DNA from: Lentisphaeria bacterium
GTDB lineage: Bacteria > Verrucomicrobiota > Lentisphaeria > Victivallales > UBA1829
NCBI GenBank assembly: GCA_017456805.1
Contig: JAFTIQ010000020.1
Span: forward strand, 25,433 to 89,432
DNA: 64,000 nt
Direction: 5' to 3'
Shown here: piece by piece, positions 1 through 9,188 of the stretch
Layout of the letters: every line of letters begins with the position of its first letter
Numbering within the stretch: the stretch's first letter is position 1
Notes under the pieces: model-generated
What the model was told of the DNA's origin: nothing
Seen by the model: only the letters and a program-made list of their open reading frames with translations
The model's database searches: none
Translations under genes and position numbers: made by a program

Positions 1-1196
1 CCTTCTGTTGAAACCGTGGTACGCAGCTGCTCAGCGGGAGCCATCTGACACGCAACAAAACGCTGCCAGATCAATTTATAAAGTTTATATTGTTTGGGAT
101 CCAGGAACTCTCTCAGAGATTCCGGGGTCCGGTTCACATCGGTGGGACGGATCGCTTCATGTGCCGCCTGAGCCGTGGATTTCGATTTGAAAAAGTTGGG
201 CTTGGAAGGAACATATTCCGGACCGTAGTGGAACTGAATGAAATCCCGGCAGGCATTCCGCGCTTCATCCGCGATATTGACCGCGTCGGTTCTCATGTAG
301 GTGATCAACCCGGCAGTTCCGGATCCGATATCGATTCCTTCATAAAGCTGCTGGGCGATCCGCATGGTGGAACTGGCGGAAAAACCGAGCGCAGAACTTG
401 CCGCCTGCTGAAGGGTACTCGTGATAAACGGAGGAGGAGCATATCTGCGCCGGGGCTGAGTATCGATATCCGTCACTTTCCAATTCTGTACGGCACAGAC
501 ATCCGTTGCGATCCTGTCTGCATCCGCTTTGGTATTCACCTCAAACTTATCTCCGTCGATCCGGAACAGCTTTGCGGCATAATCGCCCGCTGTGGAGGAG
601 TGGAACATTGCATTGAAATTCCAATATTCTTTCGGAACAAACGCCAGGATCTCCCGTTCGCGTTCGCAGACGATCCGGAGGGCAACAGACTGCACCCGGC
701 CTGCACTGATCCCCCGTTCGATCCGGGTCCAGAGCAGAGGACTTACCATATATCCTACGATCCGGTCGAGGACCCGGCGCGCCTGCTGGGCATCCACACG
801 GTTCATATCAATTTCGCCGGGAGCCTGAAACGCTTTGGAAATCGCATTTTTCGTAATTTCATGGAATGCGACCCGGTGGAATTTTGCTTTTTTATTTGCC
901 TTTGCCAGCACTTCATGCAAATGCCATGCGATCGCTTCCCCTTCCCGGTCAGGGTCAGGGGCAAGGTAAATTTCATCCACCTTCTTTGCGGTCTGCTTCA
1001 GGTCTGAGATATTTTTTCCGCGCGCCTTTGATTCCTCATAAAGCGGGGTGAAACCATGTTCGATATCCACACCGAACACCCGTTCCGGCAAATCGCGGAT
1101 ATGCCCGTAAGATGCTTTGATAATATAATCCTTGCCAAGCATCTTTCCAATGGTCTTCGCTTTTGCAGGAGACTCCACTATTACTAACTTGCTCAT
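1..1196 (-). CDS. topA: DNA topoisomerase I, N-terminal part (cut by window start)
   Basis: Type IA topoisomerase that relaxes negative supercoils by single-strand passage. The frame read leftward from ATG at 1194-1196 is open to base 1, so about 398 N-terminal residues are present and the C-terminal part lies outside. The protein begins MSKLVIVESPAKAKTIGKML, the start of the TOPRIM domain, and has the acidic DPDREGEAIAWH motif near residue 80. The active-site tyrosine is in GLITYMRTDA near 290-327; most relatives have RTDS here, so the Ala is a mild variant. The 5' leader has an inverted repeat, GGGCGG against CCGCCC, around 1224-1257. No clear promoter was found. The gene is downstream of, and in line with, a pseudopilin gene. 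Identity is secure. Confidence 0.96.
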   Translation of the reverse strand, partial: MSKLVIVESPAKAKTIGKMLGKDYIIKASYGHIRDLPERVFGVDIEHGFTPLYEESKARGKNISDLKQTAKKVDEIYLAPDPDREGEAIAWHLHEVLAKANKKAKFHRVAFHEITKNAISKAFQAPGEIDMNRVDAQQARRVLDRIVGYMVSPLLWTRIERGISAGRVQSVALRIVCEREREILAFVPKEYWNFNAMFHSSTAGDYAAKLFRIDGDKFEVNTKADADRIATDVCAVQNWKVTDIDTQPRRRYAPPPFITSTLQQAASSALGFSASSTMRIAQQLYEGIDIGSGTAGLITYMRTDAVNIADEARNACRDFIQFHYGPEYVPSKPNFFKSKSTAQAAHEAIRPTDVNRTPESLREFLDPKQYKLYKLIWQRFVACQMAPAEQLRTTVSTE

Positions 1197-1330
1197 TCTT
1201 TCTACCTGTTGTTAAATCGTTCTGCGGGCGGCTGAAGAAACGGAAAGTCCCGCCCGTACGCATGTGTATTACATTGCATCCGGAAGCGGGATTTGTCAAA
1301 CGTTTTTTGAAAAAAAGTTTTCAGAGCGCC

Positions 1331-1951
1331 TTATTTTATATCAATCACCCCTGCCCAGGATGTTGCCAGTCTGGAACCTTCTTTGAATTCTTTGCTGGTG
1401 GGATTCATTTCAGAAAAGACAGCCACTTCTCCGCCGATCTTGATCTTATTGCTGCCCAGAGCTCCATTTTCAGGACGTTTGAATTCCAGCACATTGGAGC
1501 CGGAAGCACTGTAAACGATCCAGTAGCGGCGGCCCCAGGGATTCGCATAGAATCCGCCGGCATTCATATATTCCGGAGGAAGTTCCAGAAACGCTGTCTT
1601 CTTCCGGTTTTGAGTTTTGAAATTGGCATCATCTTTTCCACCGCCGGGGAGAACACCGGAAAGAGAGAAGATGATTTTGTCATAATCATTCAGACTTCCG
1701 AAAGCTGCGGCACCATTTCCGGTACTGCCGCCGACCGGATCTGTAATGGAAGCAACGGGGAATTTGGAGTAAGCCATTTTATAGTTGCGCAAAGCCATGG
1801 CGATTGCATTTGCACCGGCAACAGCTTTATTTTCCACAGCACGTTCTCTGGACCGTGTAACCATCGGGAACAGGATTCCAGCCAGAATCCCGATAATCGC
1901 AATAACGGTCAGGACTTCGATCAAGGTGTAGTGTTGTTTCTGTTTTGACAT
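1331..1951 (-). CDS. Type II secretion pseudopilin, GspG-like
   Basis: A 206-residue protein with a short N-terminus (MSKQKQHY) followed by the prepilin peptidase and methylation motif TLIEVLTVIAIIGILAGILF. The fifth residue of the processed form is the usual Glu. The rest is a soluble domain with a GspG-like sequence (NPWGRRYWIVYSASGSN). It lacks the H-X9-DG motif of the three pseudopilins further right, so it is a different subtype, closer to a true type II secretion or pilus subunit. It starts 17 bases after the kinase stop and is probably cotranscribed with it. No other secretion-machine gene is in the window. The family call is firm and the exact role unknown. Confidence 0.85.
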   Translation of the reverse strand: MSKQKQHYTLIEVLTVIAIIGILAGILFPMVTRSRERAVENKAVAGANAIAMALRNYKMAYSKFPVASITDPVGGSTGNGAAAFGSLNDYDKIIFSLSGVLPGGGKDDANFKTQNRKKTAFLELPPEYMNAGGFYANPWGRRYWIVYSASGSNVLEFKRPENGALGSNKIKIGGEVAVFSEMNPTSKEFKEGSRLATSWAGVIDIK

Positions 1952-1968
1952 AGCAGCCTCCTTATGAC

Positions 1969-4479
1969 TTATCTGAATTTATAATCGTCTCTCAATTGTT
2001 CCAGTTTTCTGATATCCCCGCGTTTTTTTGCCAGCTGGTGCTGTTTTTTAAGGATATCTCTTGCCCGGGCGATCAATTGTTTATGTTCGGTGTTGGGGGT
2101 GAGTTTTCTTGCAAGGTTGTACAGACCGATCGCGAAATAGAAGTTCACAGCCTTGCTGTGCAGTTCCGGTTTCCGCATGATCAGACGCCGTGCAAGTTCT
2201 TCTTTATCTTTCAGTGCAAGGAAGAAGAAATCTTCTTCCCGCGCCGCAGGATCTTTGAAATAGACTTTTCCATTTTCAAGTTTATCCACATAGAGCGGTC
2301 CGCGCCCGCGGTTCAATGAGGTGCGATCCACGGGACAATCCCGGAAGATGGGACCATTCTGAACGTCAAAAAGTTCTTTCCAGCAATCGTAGGCATCCTG
2401 AGCAACTTTGTGATTTGCCTCATAATCCGCCTGCAATTTCTGGAATGCCGCTTTTGCTGCCGGATTCATTTGATGGGCGGAAAGTTCCGGAGCGATCCGG
2501 ATCTCAGAGGCACGTTTCAGATCCACACGGATAAATGCATCTTCAAACTCCTGCTTGATCCGCGCATGTTCCTTCTTGATCAAACCGAGAACATCGACTT
2601 TAGAAACAGCGGCCTGCTGTTGTTCCCTGCGCCGTTTTTCTGCATCGCGCTCTGCCTGTGCGGCGGCACGTTTCCGCGCAGCATCCTCTTTGGCAACTGC
2701 GGCACGGGCATCTGCTTCTTTTCGGGACAATTCAGCTGCGACCTGTCTGGCGGTGGCTGCCTGCTGAGCGGCCTGTTGCTGCTGCAAGCGTTTGATCTCC
2801 GCCTGAGTCCGCTGTTCATCCTGTTTTTTCAGGAGCTCGCGGCATGCCTTGAGGGAGTTTTTCAGAACCTGCAATTTATTTTTGAATCCCTGGGGTCCTT
2901 CCTCCAGTTTCTTCTTCTGAGCCGGAGTTGCAGGAACAAACCGCTTCAAGTCGCCGGTAAGATTTTCCAGCAAGCCGTCAACCGTTGCGATATCATCATA
3001 TTTGATTGCAGAAGAACGTTTGATCGCATTGATCTTGCTCTCAGCTTCCTGCATTTTCCGGACGAATGTCCGGGCAAGTTCTTCGAATTTCGTATACCGT
3101 TCGTAAAGATTCCGGGCATCTTTCTCATACTTTTCCACATTCTGTTTCAAAGGCGCGGCAAGTTCTTCCGGCACTCCAAGCGCATTTGCAGCACGTTCTG
3201 CCTGTTTCAGAATGTTCTCAAATTCCTGATAGGTTGCCGGATTCCGCCGGAATTCCTGATAGGATTCGTCCAATTTGCTTTTCATTGCTTCTGCATCTGC
3301 TGTATTGGAAGAAGAAAGCAGGAAATATCCGCCGACAACAAGCCCCAGGAGAACAATTGTTACGGAGAGGGAGACGATCCGGTTGATTTTCTTTTTCCGT
3401 GCGAGCCGCTCCATTTCTGCTTTTGCAGCAGCTTCCGCATCGATTTCAAGCCGTTTTTCCGGGTTCTTTTCAATCTCTTTCAGCAATGCGATAAGAGAAG
3501 TCAATTCCTGAATGAAAGCAATCCAGGAGGGGAAGCGTTTTCCGGGCTCTTTTGCCATCATCTTTTTCAGAAGCACCACAGTTTCAGGAGAGATCTGACA
3601 TTTCGGATTCCGTTCAACAGGAACCGGAAATTCTGACAGACAATGCTTTTTCAGGATCTCTTCGATCACCTTGTCATCGTAAGGCGGCACACCGACGATC
3701 ATCTGATAGAGGGAAGCCCCCAGAGAATACAGGTCAGTTGTCCAGGAAAGAGCTTTTCCCTGAATCTGTTCCGGAGACATATAATAGGGAGAACCTTCAA
3801 TGCTTTCCTCATCGCCGTTTGCATCCCCGATGGTCTGGGCAATCCCAAGATCCATGAGCATCGCTTTCCGGTCTTCATCAAACATAAAGTTACCGGGTTT
3901 GATATCTCTGTGGAAGATCTGATATTTTGACCAGACATATTCCAGTGCCTGAGCGATCTGGAGCCCGACTTCCAAAGCCTGGATCTCCTTCATTGCCCCG
4001 TTTTTCTGCAGCAGATGATCCAGAGTGTCACCTTTGATATACTGCATGGCAAGGTAATACGTCCCATTTTCACATCCTGCATCGAAGGCATTGACAATAT
4101 TGGGATGATTGATTTTTCCTGTATTCCGCACTTCATTCAGGAATTGTTCCACGGCTGCGGCATCTTTGGTCACGGAAGGATTCAGAATTTTCAATGCGAT
4201 CTGACGCTGCATGGATTTCTGTTCTGCCAGATAAACGGTTCCCATTCCCCCGCTGCCCAGTTTTTTGATGATCTCGAATCCGTGAAGAACAGTTCCGGGC
4301 TCCAACTCATTCCCGCCCGACTTGGTATAATCCGCCCAAACAAACCCGCAGCCGGGACAGGCAGAGTCCTCAGCAGGGTTGAGTTCTCTTCCACATTGAA
4401 CACATTTCATATTTTTCTGCACGCCGATCATTTCTGATTCCGGGCTCTGTGCCTCAGCTGATGTATTAACTGACTCCAT
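1969..4479 (-). CDS. Membrane Ser/Thr protein kinase with N-terminal zinc ribbon
   Basis: An 836-residue protein. Cys26, 29, 41 and 44 form a zinc ribbon. A Hanks-type kinase domain follows from about residue 68 to 340, with glycine loop LGSGGMGTVY, Lys97 in IALKIL, catalytic HRDIKPGN, metal-binding DLG in place of DFG, and activation segment ending in SPEQ. A single membrane segment near residue 375 (SLSVTIVLLGLVVGGYFLL) separates the cytoplasmic kinase from a long, mostly extracytoplasmic region that is rich in Ala, Gln, Lys and Arg and predicted to be coiled coil around 570-640. The C-terminal part contains short helical repeats. ATG is preceded by CAGGAG. Such large receptor kinases are common in the PVC group. 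The substrate is unknown; the partner gene is the pseudopilin just downstream. Confidence 0.93.
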   Translation of the reverse strand: MESVNTSAEAQSPESEMIGVQKNMKCVQCGRELNPAEDSACPGCGFVWADYTKSGGNELEPGTVLHGFEIIKKLGSGGMGTVYLAEQKSMQRQIALKILNPSVTKDAAAVEQFLNEVRNTGKINHPNIVNAFDAGCENGTYYLAMQYIKGDTLDHLLQKNGAMKEIQALEVGLQIAQALEYVWSKYQIFHRDIKPGNFMFDEDRKAMLMDLGIAQTIGDANGDEESIEGSPYYMSPEQIQGKALSWTTDLYSLGASLYQMIVGVPPYDDKVIEEILKKHCLSEFPVPVERNPKCQISPETVVLLKKMMAKEPGKRFPSWIAFIQELTSLIALLKEIEKNPEKRLEIDAEAAAKAEMERLARKKKINRIVSLSVTIVLLGLVVGGYFLLSSSNTADAEAMKSKLDESYQEFRRNPATYQEFENILKQAERAANALGVPEELAAPLKQNVEKYEKDARNLYERYTKFEELARTFVRKMQEAESKINAIKRSSAIKYDDIATVDGLLENLTGDLKRFVPATPAQKKKLEEGPQGFKNKLQVLKNSLKACRELLKKQDEQRTQAEIKRLQQQQAAQQAATARQVAAELSRKEADARAAVAKEDAARKRAAAQAERDAEKRRREQQQAAVSKVDVLGLIKKEHARIKQEFEDAFIRVDLKRASEIRIAPELSAHQMNPAAKAAFQKLQADYEANHKVAQDAYDCWKELFDVQNGPIFRDCPVDRTSLNRGRGPLYVDKLENGKVYFKDPAAREEDFFFLALKDKEELARRLIMRKPELHSKAVNFYFAIGLYNLARKLTPNTEHKQLIARARDILKKQHQLAKKRGDIRKLEQLRDDYKFR

Positions 4480-4535
4480 ATATACTCCTGAATGTCTGAA
4501 AAAAGTTCTTCAACACTAAATCACTTTCGAAGTGT

Positions 4536-4564
4536 AATATATAAGGTTTCCCTCCATTTGTCAA
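4536..4564 (-). promoter_or_regulatory. Promoter of the kinase-pseudopilin operon
   Basis: On the minus strand TTGACA (4559-4564) is followed after 17 bases by TATATT (4536-4541). The predicted start of transcription is about 50 bases upstream of the kinase ATG. Confidence 0.75.
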
Positions 4565-4636
4565 GTTTTTCTTGCCTCAAATATGAGATTTTTCGCAGAA
4601 TCATCAAAAAATATAAAAAACTTTTCTGTTTTCGGT

Positions 4637-4664
4637 TTGCATTTTTCAGAATATCAGTTATATT
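4637..4664 (+). promoter_or_regulatory. Promoter of tRNA-Val
   Basis: TTGCAT (4637-4642), 16 bases, then TATATT (4659-4664), which ends 23 bases before the tRNA. Confidence 0.65.
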
Positions 4665-4687
4665 ACAGAATCTTGCCAAGTTGCAGT

Positions 4688-4764
4688 GTCCGCTTAGTTC
4701 AGTTGGTTAGAACGCATCCTTCACACGGATGAGGTCACAAGTTCGAGTCTTGTAGCGGACACCA
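4688..4764 (+). tRNA. tRNA-Val, anticodon CAC
   Basis: A 77-base cloverleaf. The acceptor stem GTCCGCT pairs fully with AGCGGAC. The anticodon stem CATCC/GGATG encloses loop TTCACAC, giving anticodon CAC. The T arm contains GTTCGAGTC. The CCA end is encoded (4762-4764). It reads valine GUG codons. Confidence 0.95.
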
Positions 4765-4838
4765 TTTTTTTTGCCTTTTTCCGCCCGTTTCTCTTCCGGA
4801 TTCCAAACTTCACGTTGATACAAAAATATCATAACCGC

Positions 4839-4867
4839 TTGACTTTTCACTCTTTCGGGTGTATATT
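4839..4867 (+). promoter_or_regulatory. Promoter of the first O-acetyltransferase pair
   Basis: TTGACT (4839-4844), 17 bases, TATATT (4862-4867). It lies 52 bases upstream of the ATG at 4920, which has GGGGAG as ribosome binding site. Confidence 0.75.
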
Positions 4868-4919
4868 AATCTGTTTTTCACCATTTAGTGATCAAAAAAA
4901 AATTATCGGGGAGTAAAAA

Positions 4920-6323
4920 ATGCTGTTCAGTTCTATCCTTTTCTTATGGATCTTCCTCCCGGCAGTGTTTATCGGATACCGGTTACTTGGGGAAAAATAC
5001 CGGAATCTCTTTCTGCTGCTGGCAAGTATTGTGTTCTACGGCTGGGGAGAGCCAAAAAACGTCAACGTCATGCTGGTCTCTATTCTGATCAACTACTTCT
5101 GCGGTCTCGGAATAGAAAAGTATGAAGCAAAAATCAAAAAACTGCTGCTGACCTTTTGCGTTCTGCTGAATATCGCGGTTCTGGGGTATTTCAAGTATAT
5201 GACTCCCAGCATCGAAACGCTCAGCAAACTGTTCCAGTGGGAAAACCTTTATGAAGGAGTCGCTCTTCCCATCGGGATTTCCTTCTACACCTTCCAGGCG
5301 ATCTCCTATGTGGTGGACGTCTACCGCGGAACCATCAAGGCACAGAGAAATCTCATTGACATGGGATTGTATATCACCTTCTTCCCGCAGCTGATCGCGG
5401 GCCCGATCGTGAAGTATCACGATATTGAAGCCCAGCTGAAAGTCCGCCCCCTGAATCTTCAGGAAACTGCCTACGGCGTCAGAAGATTCATCTACGGTCT
5501 GGCAAAGAAAGTCCTGATCGCCAATCAGATGGCAACGATCTCCGACGATATTTTCGGGATTCCGGGACATGTTATGGATACGCCCATTGCCTGGATCGGG
5601 GTTGCCGCCTTCTACCTTCAGGTTTATTTTGACTTCTCCGGATATTCCGATATGGCGATCGGGCTCGGCCACATGTTCGGATTCCGGTTCATGGAAAACT
5701 TCAACTATCCCTTCATCTCCCGCTCGATCCGGGAATTCTGGCAAAGATGGAACATCTCTGTTTTCACCTGGTTCCGGGAGTATCTTTACTTCCCGCTGGG
5801 CGGAAGCCGCAAAGGGGAACTCCGGACAAATCTGAACATTCTGATCGTCTTTGCCGCAACAGGGATCTGGCACGGAGCCGCTTTGAACTTCATGTTCTGG
5901 GGAATCTTCTGGGGGATCCTGATGATCATTGAACGGGCATGGATCGGAAAATATCTGGATAAGCCCTCCTGGAGAATTCCCGCGCACCTCTATTTCATTC
6001 TGATGATCTTCATCGGCGGGGTGATTTTCCAGACAGAGAACCTTTTCCATACCTGGAATTATCTTACCTCCATGTTCACCTGGACCAACAATCCTGCGCT
6101 GCAGACCAGTGATGTGATCTCGATTTGGGGCTGGATCCTCGGAGGCATCGCCATCATTCTGAGCGGACCGCTGCAGATGATGATCCCGTCCCTGCGGGAA
6201 GCTCTTTACAAAGAAGACAAAATCTATGTCCTTGAGATCCCGGTTCTGATCGTGCTTCTCCTGGCATGTATTTTCGTCCTTTCCGGAACAGCTTACAACC
6301 CCTTCATTTACTTCAGGTTCTGA
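4920..6323 (+). CDS. MBOAT membrane O-acyltransferase, AlgI-like (copy 1)
   Basis: A 467-residue integral membrane protein of the membrane-bound O-acyltransferase family, similar in layout to AlgI, which passes acetyl groups across the membrane for polysaccharide O-acetylation. The N-terminus FSSILFLWIFLPAVFIGYRLL is the usual first helix. GISFYTFQAISYVVDVYRG and FPQLIAGPIVKY are family signatures. The catalytic His is residue 318 in TGIWHGAALNFMFWG. It is followed one base later by an AlgJ-like gene, the standard pairing. A second copy starts at 7743. Long stretches of the two copies are nearly identical in DNA (for example around 5281-5420 and 8101-8240), so the duplication looks recent or is kept alike by gene conversion. 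The target polysaccharide is unknown. Confidence 0.93.
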   Translation: MLFSSILFLWIFLPAVFIGYRLLGEKYRNLFLLLASIVFYGWGEPKNVNVMLVSILINYFCGLGIEKYEAKIKKLLLTFCVLLNIAVLGYFKYMTPSIETLSKLFQWENLYEGVALPIGISFYTFQAISYVVDVYRGTIKAQRNLIDMGLYITFFPQLIAGPIVKYHDIEAQLKVRPLNLQETAYGVRRFIYGLAKKVLIANQMATISDDIFGIPGHVMDTPIAWIGVAAFYLQVYFDFSGYSDMAIGLGHMFGFRFMENFNYPFISRSIREFWQRWNISVFTWFREYLYFPLGGSRKGELRTNLNILIVFAATGIWHGAALNFMFWGIFWGILMIIERAWIGKYLDKPSWRIPAHLYFILMIFIGGVIFQTENLFHTWNYLTSMFTWTNNPALQTSDVISIWGWILGGIAIILSGPLQMMIPSLREALYKEDKIYVLEIPVLIVLLLACIFVLSGTAYNPFIYFRF

Positions 6324-6324
6324 T

Positions 6325-7533
6325 ATGAGTATGAAACTTAAAACTATTACAGATTCGTTGAAATCACCTGCCTTCTGGCTGGTATTTCTTTTCCTTGCCG
6401 TACTGGTCGCCCCCGTTATCGTCTGGGATGAACTGGATGAATCCTTCCGGAGCAGAAAAATGCTGGATGAAAACCGGGCACTGGCTCAGAAGCCCCGTCT
6501 GCAGATCCGGAGACTTCAGAGATATCCCAAAGAATTCCAAAGCTATTACAACGATGCGTTCCCCTTCCGGGAATACCTCGTCTGGAGCTCCAGAAAAATC
6601 ATGGGTCCGGTCACAAACAACTTCAACGCAAACGTTATTGTGGGCAAAGACGGTTTTCTTTTCTACACCAATGCAGCAGAACGCCACGGCGATGAATCCC
6701 GGGATTTCAGAGCAAAACACCTTTGGACAGAAGGTCAGCTGAAATATATTGTAGACAAACTGGAAGGCATCCGGAAGGGTTTGGCTGAAATGGGAATCGA
6801 TTTCTGCATGGTCGTTGCGCCGAATAAAATGACCATTTACAGTGATAAACTTCCGGAAAAGCGAAGATATCAGCGCGGAGAGATCCTGCGGGCGGAACAG
6901 CTCATCGACTACGCGAAAAAACACGCGCCGGAGTTGAAACTGATTTTCCCGGCAGACCTGCTCTGTCAGGCAAGAGAAAAAGTGGAACACCCCATCTTCC
7001 TGCACGAAGATACCCATTGGAATGAATTGAGCGGATACATCGTCAGCCGGGAATTGATCCGGATGTCTTCCGGAAAATTCCCGCTTCCGTCGATTGATCA
7101 GGCACAGCTTGTTCCTGCAAAGAAGCCCCTCAAGGGCGGAGACTTGAGAACCCAGCTCGGAAATGGAACGCCCGGTGTTTATCACTACTATGAAGTGGAG
7201 GTTCCCGGCTGTAAAAAGGTCCCGGTAGAAGTCTATCGTCCGGCACACCCCATGGATAATCATCACCGCAGATCCAGAAATCCGGAAGCACCCGATTCCC
7301 GGAAAGTCTGGGTTTACCGGGACTCCTTTGCTCAGGCGATGGAACCCTATCTCAGCATGTATTTCAAAGAAGTGGACTTCTTCTGGAACGTTCCTGTCCG
7401 GAGAATCCAGTTCAGCGGAAGCGAAAAACCGGATCTGGTGATCTTCCAGGTCGTGGAACGGAACATTATCTCGCTGGATAATGTTGATTTTGAATCAGAA
7501 CGAAAGGCTGAACTTCAATATTTCGTGAAATAA
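6325..7533 (+). CDS. AlgJ/AlgX-like polysaccharide O-acetyltransferase (copy 1)
   Basis: A 402-residue protein with one N-terminal membrane segment (AFWLVFLFLAVLVAPVIVW) and an extracytoplasmic SGNH-like domain of the ALGX/ALGJ family. Key motifs are the Asp-His pair in HEDTHWNELSGY (near residue 227-231) and the nucleophile Ser334 in VYRDSFAQAM. GKDGFLFYT near residue 110 is typical of the family. The start ATG lies one base after the stop of the AlgI-like gene, so the two are translationally linked. The expected role is to take acetyl groups delivered by the MBOAT partner and place them on a sugar chain outside the membrane. Its homologue follows at 9189. Confidence 0.9.
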   Translation: MSMKLKTITDSLKSPAFWLVFLFLAVLVAPVIVWDELDESFRSRKMLDENRALAQKPRLQIRRLQRYPKEFQSYYNDAFPFREYLVWSSRKIMGPVTNNFNANVIVGKDGFLFYTNAAERHGDESRDFRAKHLWTEGQLKYIVDKLEGIRKGLAEMGIDFCMVVAPNKMTIYSDKLPEKRRYQRGEILRAEQLIDYAKKHAPELKLIFPADLLCQAREKVEHPIFLHEDTHWNELSGYIVSRELIRMSSGKFPLPSIDQAQLVPAKKPLKGGDLRTQLGNGTPGVYHYYEVEVPGCKKVPVEVYRPAHPMDNHHRRSRNPEAPDSRKVWVYRDSFAQAMEPYLSMYFKEVDFFWNVPVRRIQFSGSEKPDLVIFQVVERNIISLDNVDFESERKAELQYFVK

Positions 7534-7555
7534 TTCACAGCTGAAAATACCAGTC

Positions 7556-7594
7556 AAAGCAGGTTTCCCACCAGCCGGGATGCCTGCTTTTTTT
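7556..7594 (+). terminator. Intrinsic terminator after O-acetyltransferase pair 1
   Basis: AAAGCAGG (7556-7563) pairs with CCTGCTTT (7583-7590), with inner TCCC/GGGA pairing, followed by a run of T. Confidence 0.85.
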
Positions 7595-7611
7595 ATTTTT
7601 TGGTAAAATAC

Positions 7612-7640
7612 TTGAATTACTAAAAGATAAGGTGTATATT
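7612..7640 (+). promoter_or_regulatory. Promoter of the second O-acetyltransferase pair
   Basis: TTGAAT (7612-7617), 17 bases, TATATT (7635-7640), about 100 bases upstream of the ATG at 7743. Each pair therefore has its own terminator-promoter boundary and is transcribed separately. Confidence 0.7.
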
Positions 7641-7742
7641 AAAAATAAGAAAGTGTTAACTTTTCAAACAAGTGGAAATTTTAACCGTTAATGCGGAATT
7701 CCCCCTTTCTGCGAAACTCAAACGTAAAGGATCTATTACCAA

Positions 7743-9173
7743 ATGCTGTTCAGCTCCATGATTTTTCTCTGGGTATTCCTGCCAATTGTCTTCTTCGGCT
7801 ATCGTCTGCTGAATGATAAATACCGGAATCTGTTTCTTTTAGTGGCAAGCATTATTTTTTACGGCTGGGGAGAGCCGAAAAATGTTATTGTCATGCTGAT
7901 TTCCATTCTGATCAACTACCTGTGCGGACTTGGTCTGGATCGTTATGACGGAGTCCGGAAGAAAGTGCTTGCGGGACTTTGCATCACCTTGAACCTTTGT
8001 GTTCTCGGATATTTCAAATATATGACACCTTCGTATGAGACATTGAGTCAGATTTTGAATTTGAAATATTTTTACGAAGGGGTTGCTCTTCCTATCGGGA
8101 TTTCCTTCTACACTTTCCAGGCGATCTCCTATGTGGTGGATGTCTACCGCGGAACCATTAAGGCACAGAAGAATCTTATTGACATGGGATTGTATATTAC
8201 CTTTTTCCCGCAGCTGATCGCGGGGCCGATCGTGAAATATCACGATATCGAACCTCAACTGAAGGTCCGGACTATCACCCTTCAGGAAACGGCATACGGG
8301 TTCCGCCGGTTTATTTACGGTTTAGCGAAAAAAGTACTGATCGCCAACAATCTTGCGGCGATTTCCGATGATATTTTCACAATTCCGGGCAATGCGCTGG
8401 ATACCCCTGCCGCCTGGATCGGACTTCTGGCATTCAACCTTCAGGTTTATTTTGACTTCTCCGGATATTCCGATATGGCGATCGGGCTCGGTCACATGTT
8501 CGGGTTCCGTTTTATGGAAAACTTCCGTTATCCCTATATTTCCACCTCCATCCGGGAATTCTGGCAAAGATGGAACGTCTCTGTTTTCACCTGGTTCCGG
8601 GAATATCTTTACTTCCCGCTGGGCGGAAGCCGCAAAGGAGAATTCCGGACTTGCCTGAACATTTTTCTGGTTTTCACAGCCACCGGGATCTGGCACGGTG
8701 CAGCCTTGAACTTCATGTTCTGGGGAATCTTCTTCGGGATCATGCAGATTCTCGAACGGCTCTGGCTCAAACAGGTTATGGAACGGGAAGCCTCCGGAAA
8801 ATTTTTCAGCAGTTCCTTCTGGAGAATCCCTTCCCACATCTATTTCCTGCTGATCATTCTTGTGGGAAGTATTTTCTTCAAAACACAGGATCTCGGACAC
8901 TTTGCGGAATATTTTATGCTGACCTTCAGCTGGCATGACAATCCGGCATTGCCGGTAAGCGATCTGATCAGCGGCTGGGGCTGGGCGCTCTGCGGATTGG
9001 GTGTTCTCCTCTGCGGACCGCTGCAGATGATGATCCCATCCCTGCGGGAAGCTCTTTACAGGGAAGATAAGATTTATGCTTGGGAAGTGCCCGTTCTGCT
9101 GGTGCTTCTGGCAGTCTCCATCTTCTGCCTTTCCGGCACCGCTTACAATCCCTTTATTTACTTCAACTTCTAA
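7743..9173 (+). CDS. MBOAT membrane O-acyltransferase, AlgI-like (copy 2)
   Basis: A 476-residue paralogue of the protein at 4920, with the same helices and signatures (GISFYTFQAISYVVDVYRG, FPQLIAGPIVKY) and the catalytic His again at residue 318 (TGIWHGAALNFMFWG). It differs mainly in the N-terminal third, in a short insertion after about residue 345 (VMEREASGKFFSSS) and near the C-terminus. A 15-base gap leads to the paired AlgJ-like gene. Divergence of selected segments against strong conservation of the core suggests two enzymes with different partners or acceptors, but this is inference. Confidence 0.93.
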   Translation: MLFSSMIFLWVFLPIVFFGYRLLNDKYRNLFLLVASIIFYGWGEPKNVIVMLISILINYLCGLGLDRYDGVRKKVLAGLCITLNLCVLGYFKYMTPSYETLSQILNLKYFYEGVALPIGISFYTFQAISYVVDVYRGTIKAQKNLIDMGLYITFFPQLIAGPIVKYHDIEPQLKVRTITLQETAYGFRRFIYGLAKKVLIANNLAAISDDIFTIPGNALDTPAAWIGLLAFNLQVYFDFSGYSDMAIGLGHMFGFRFMENFRYPYISTSIREFWQRWNVSVFTWFREYLYFPLGGSRKGEFRTCLNIFLVFTATGIWHGAALNFMFWGIFFGIMQILERLWLKQVMEREASGKFFSSSFWRIPSHIYFLLIILVGSIFFKTQDLGHFAEYFMLTFSWHDNPALPVSDLISGWGWALCGLGVLLCGPLQMMIPSLREALYREDKIYAWEVPVLLVLLAVSIFCLSGTAYNPFIYFNF

Positions 9174-9188
9174 TCCCGGAGCTCAACA

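Noticed and set aside
90..1007. Plus-strand open frame of 305 codons at the left end
   Set aside because: It lies opposite topA, whose minus-strand frame is open to the window edge and encodes clear topoisomerase motifs.
1197..1330. Promoter for topA from TTGACA on the minus strand near 1290
   Set aside because: The nearest -10-like sequence is about 22 bases away, too far for a sigma-70 promoter.
4983..6050. Minus-strand open frame of 355 codons
   Set aside because: Antisense of the first AlgI-like gene, with no ribosome site or recognisable domain.
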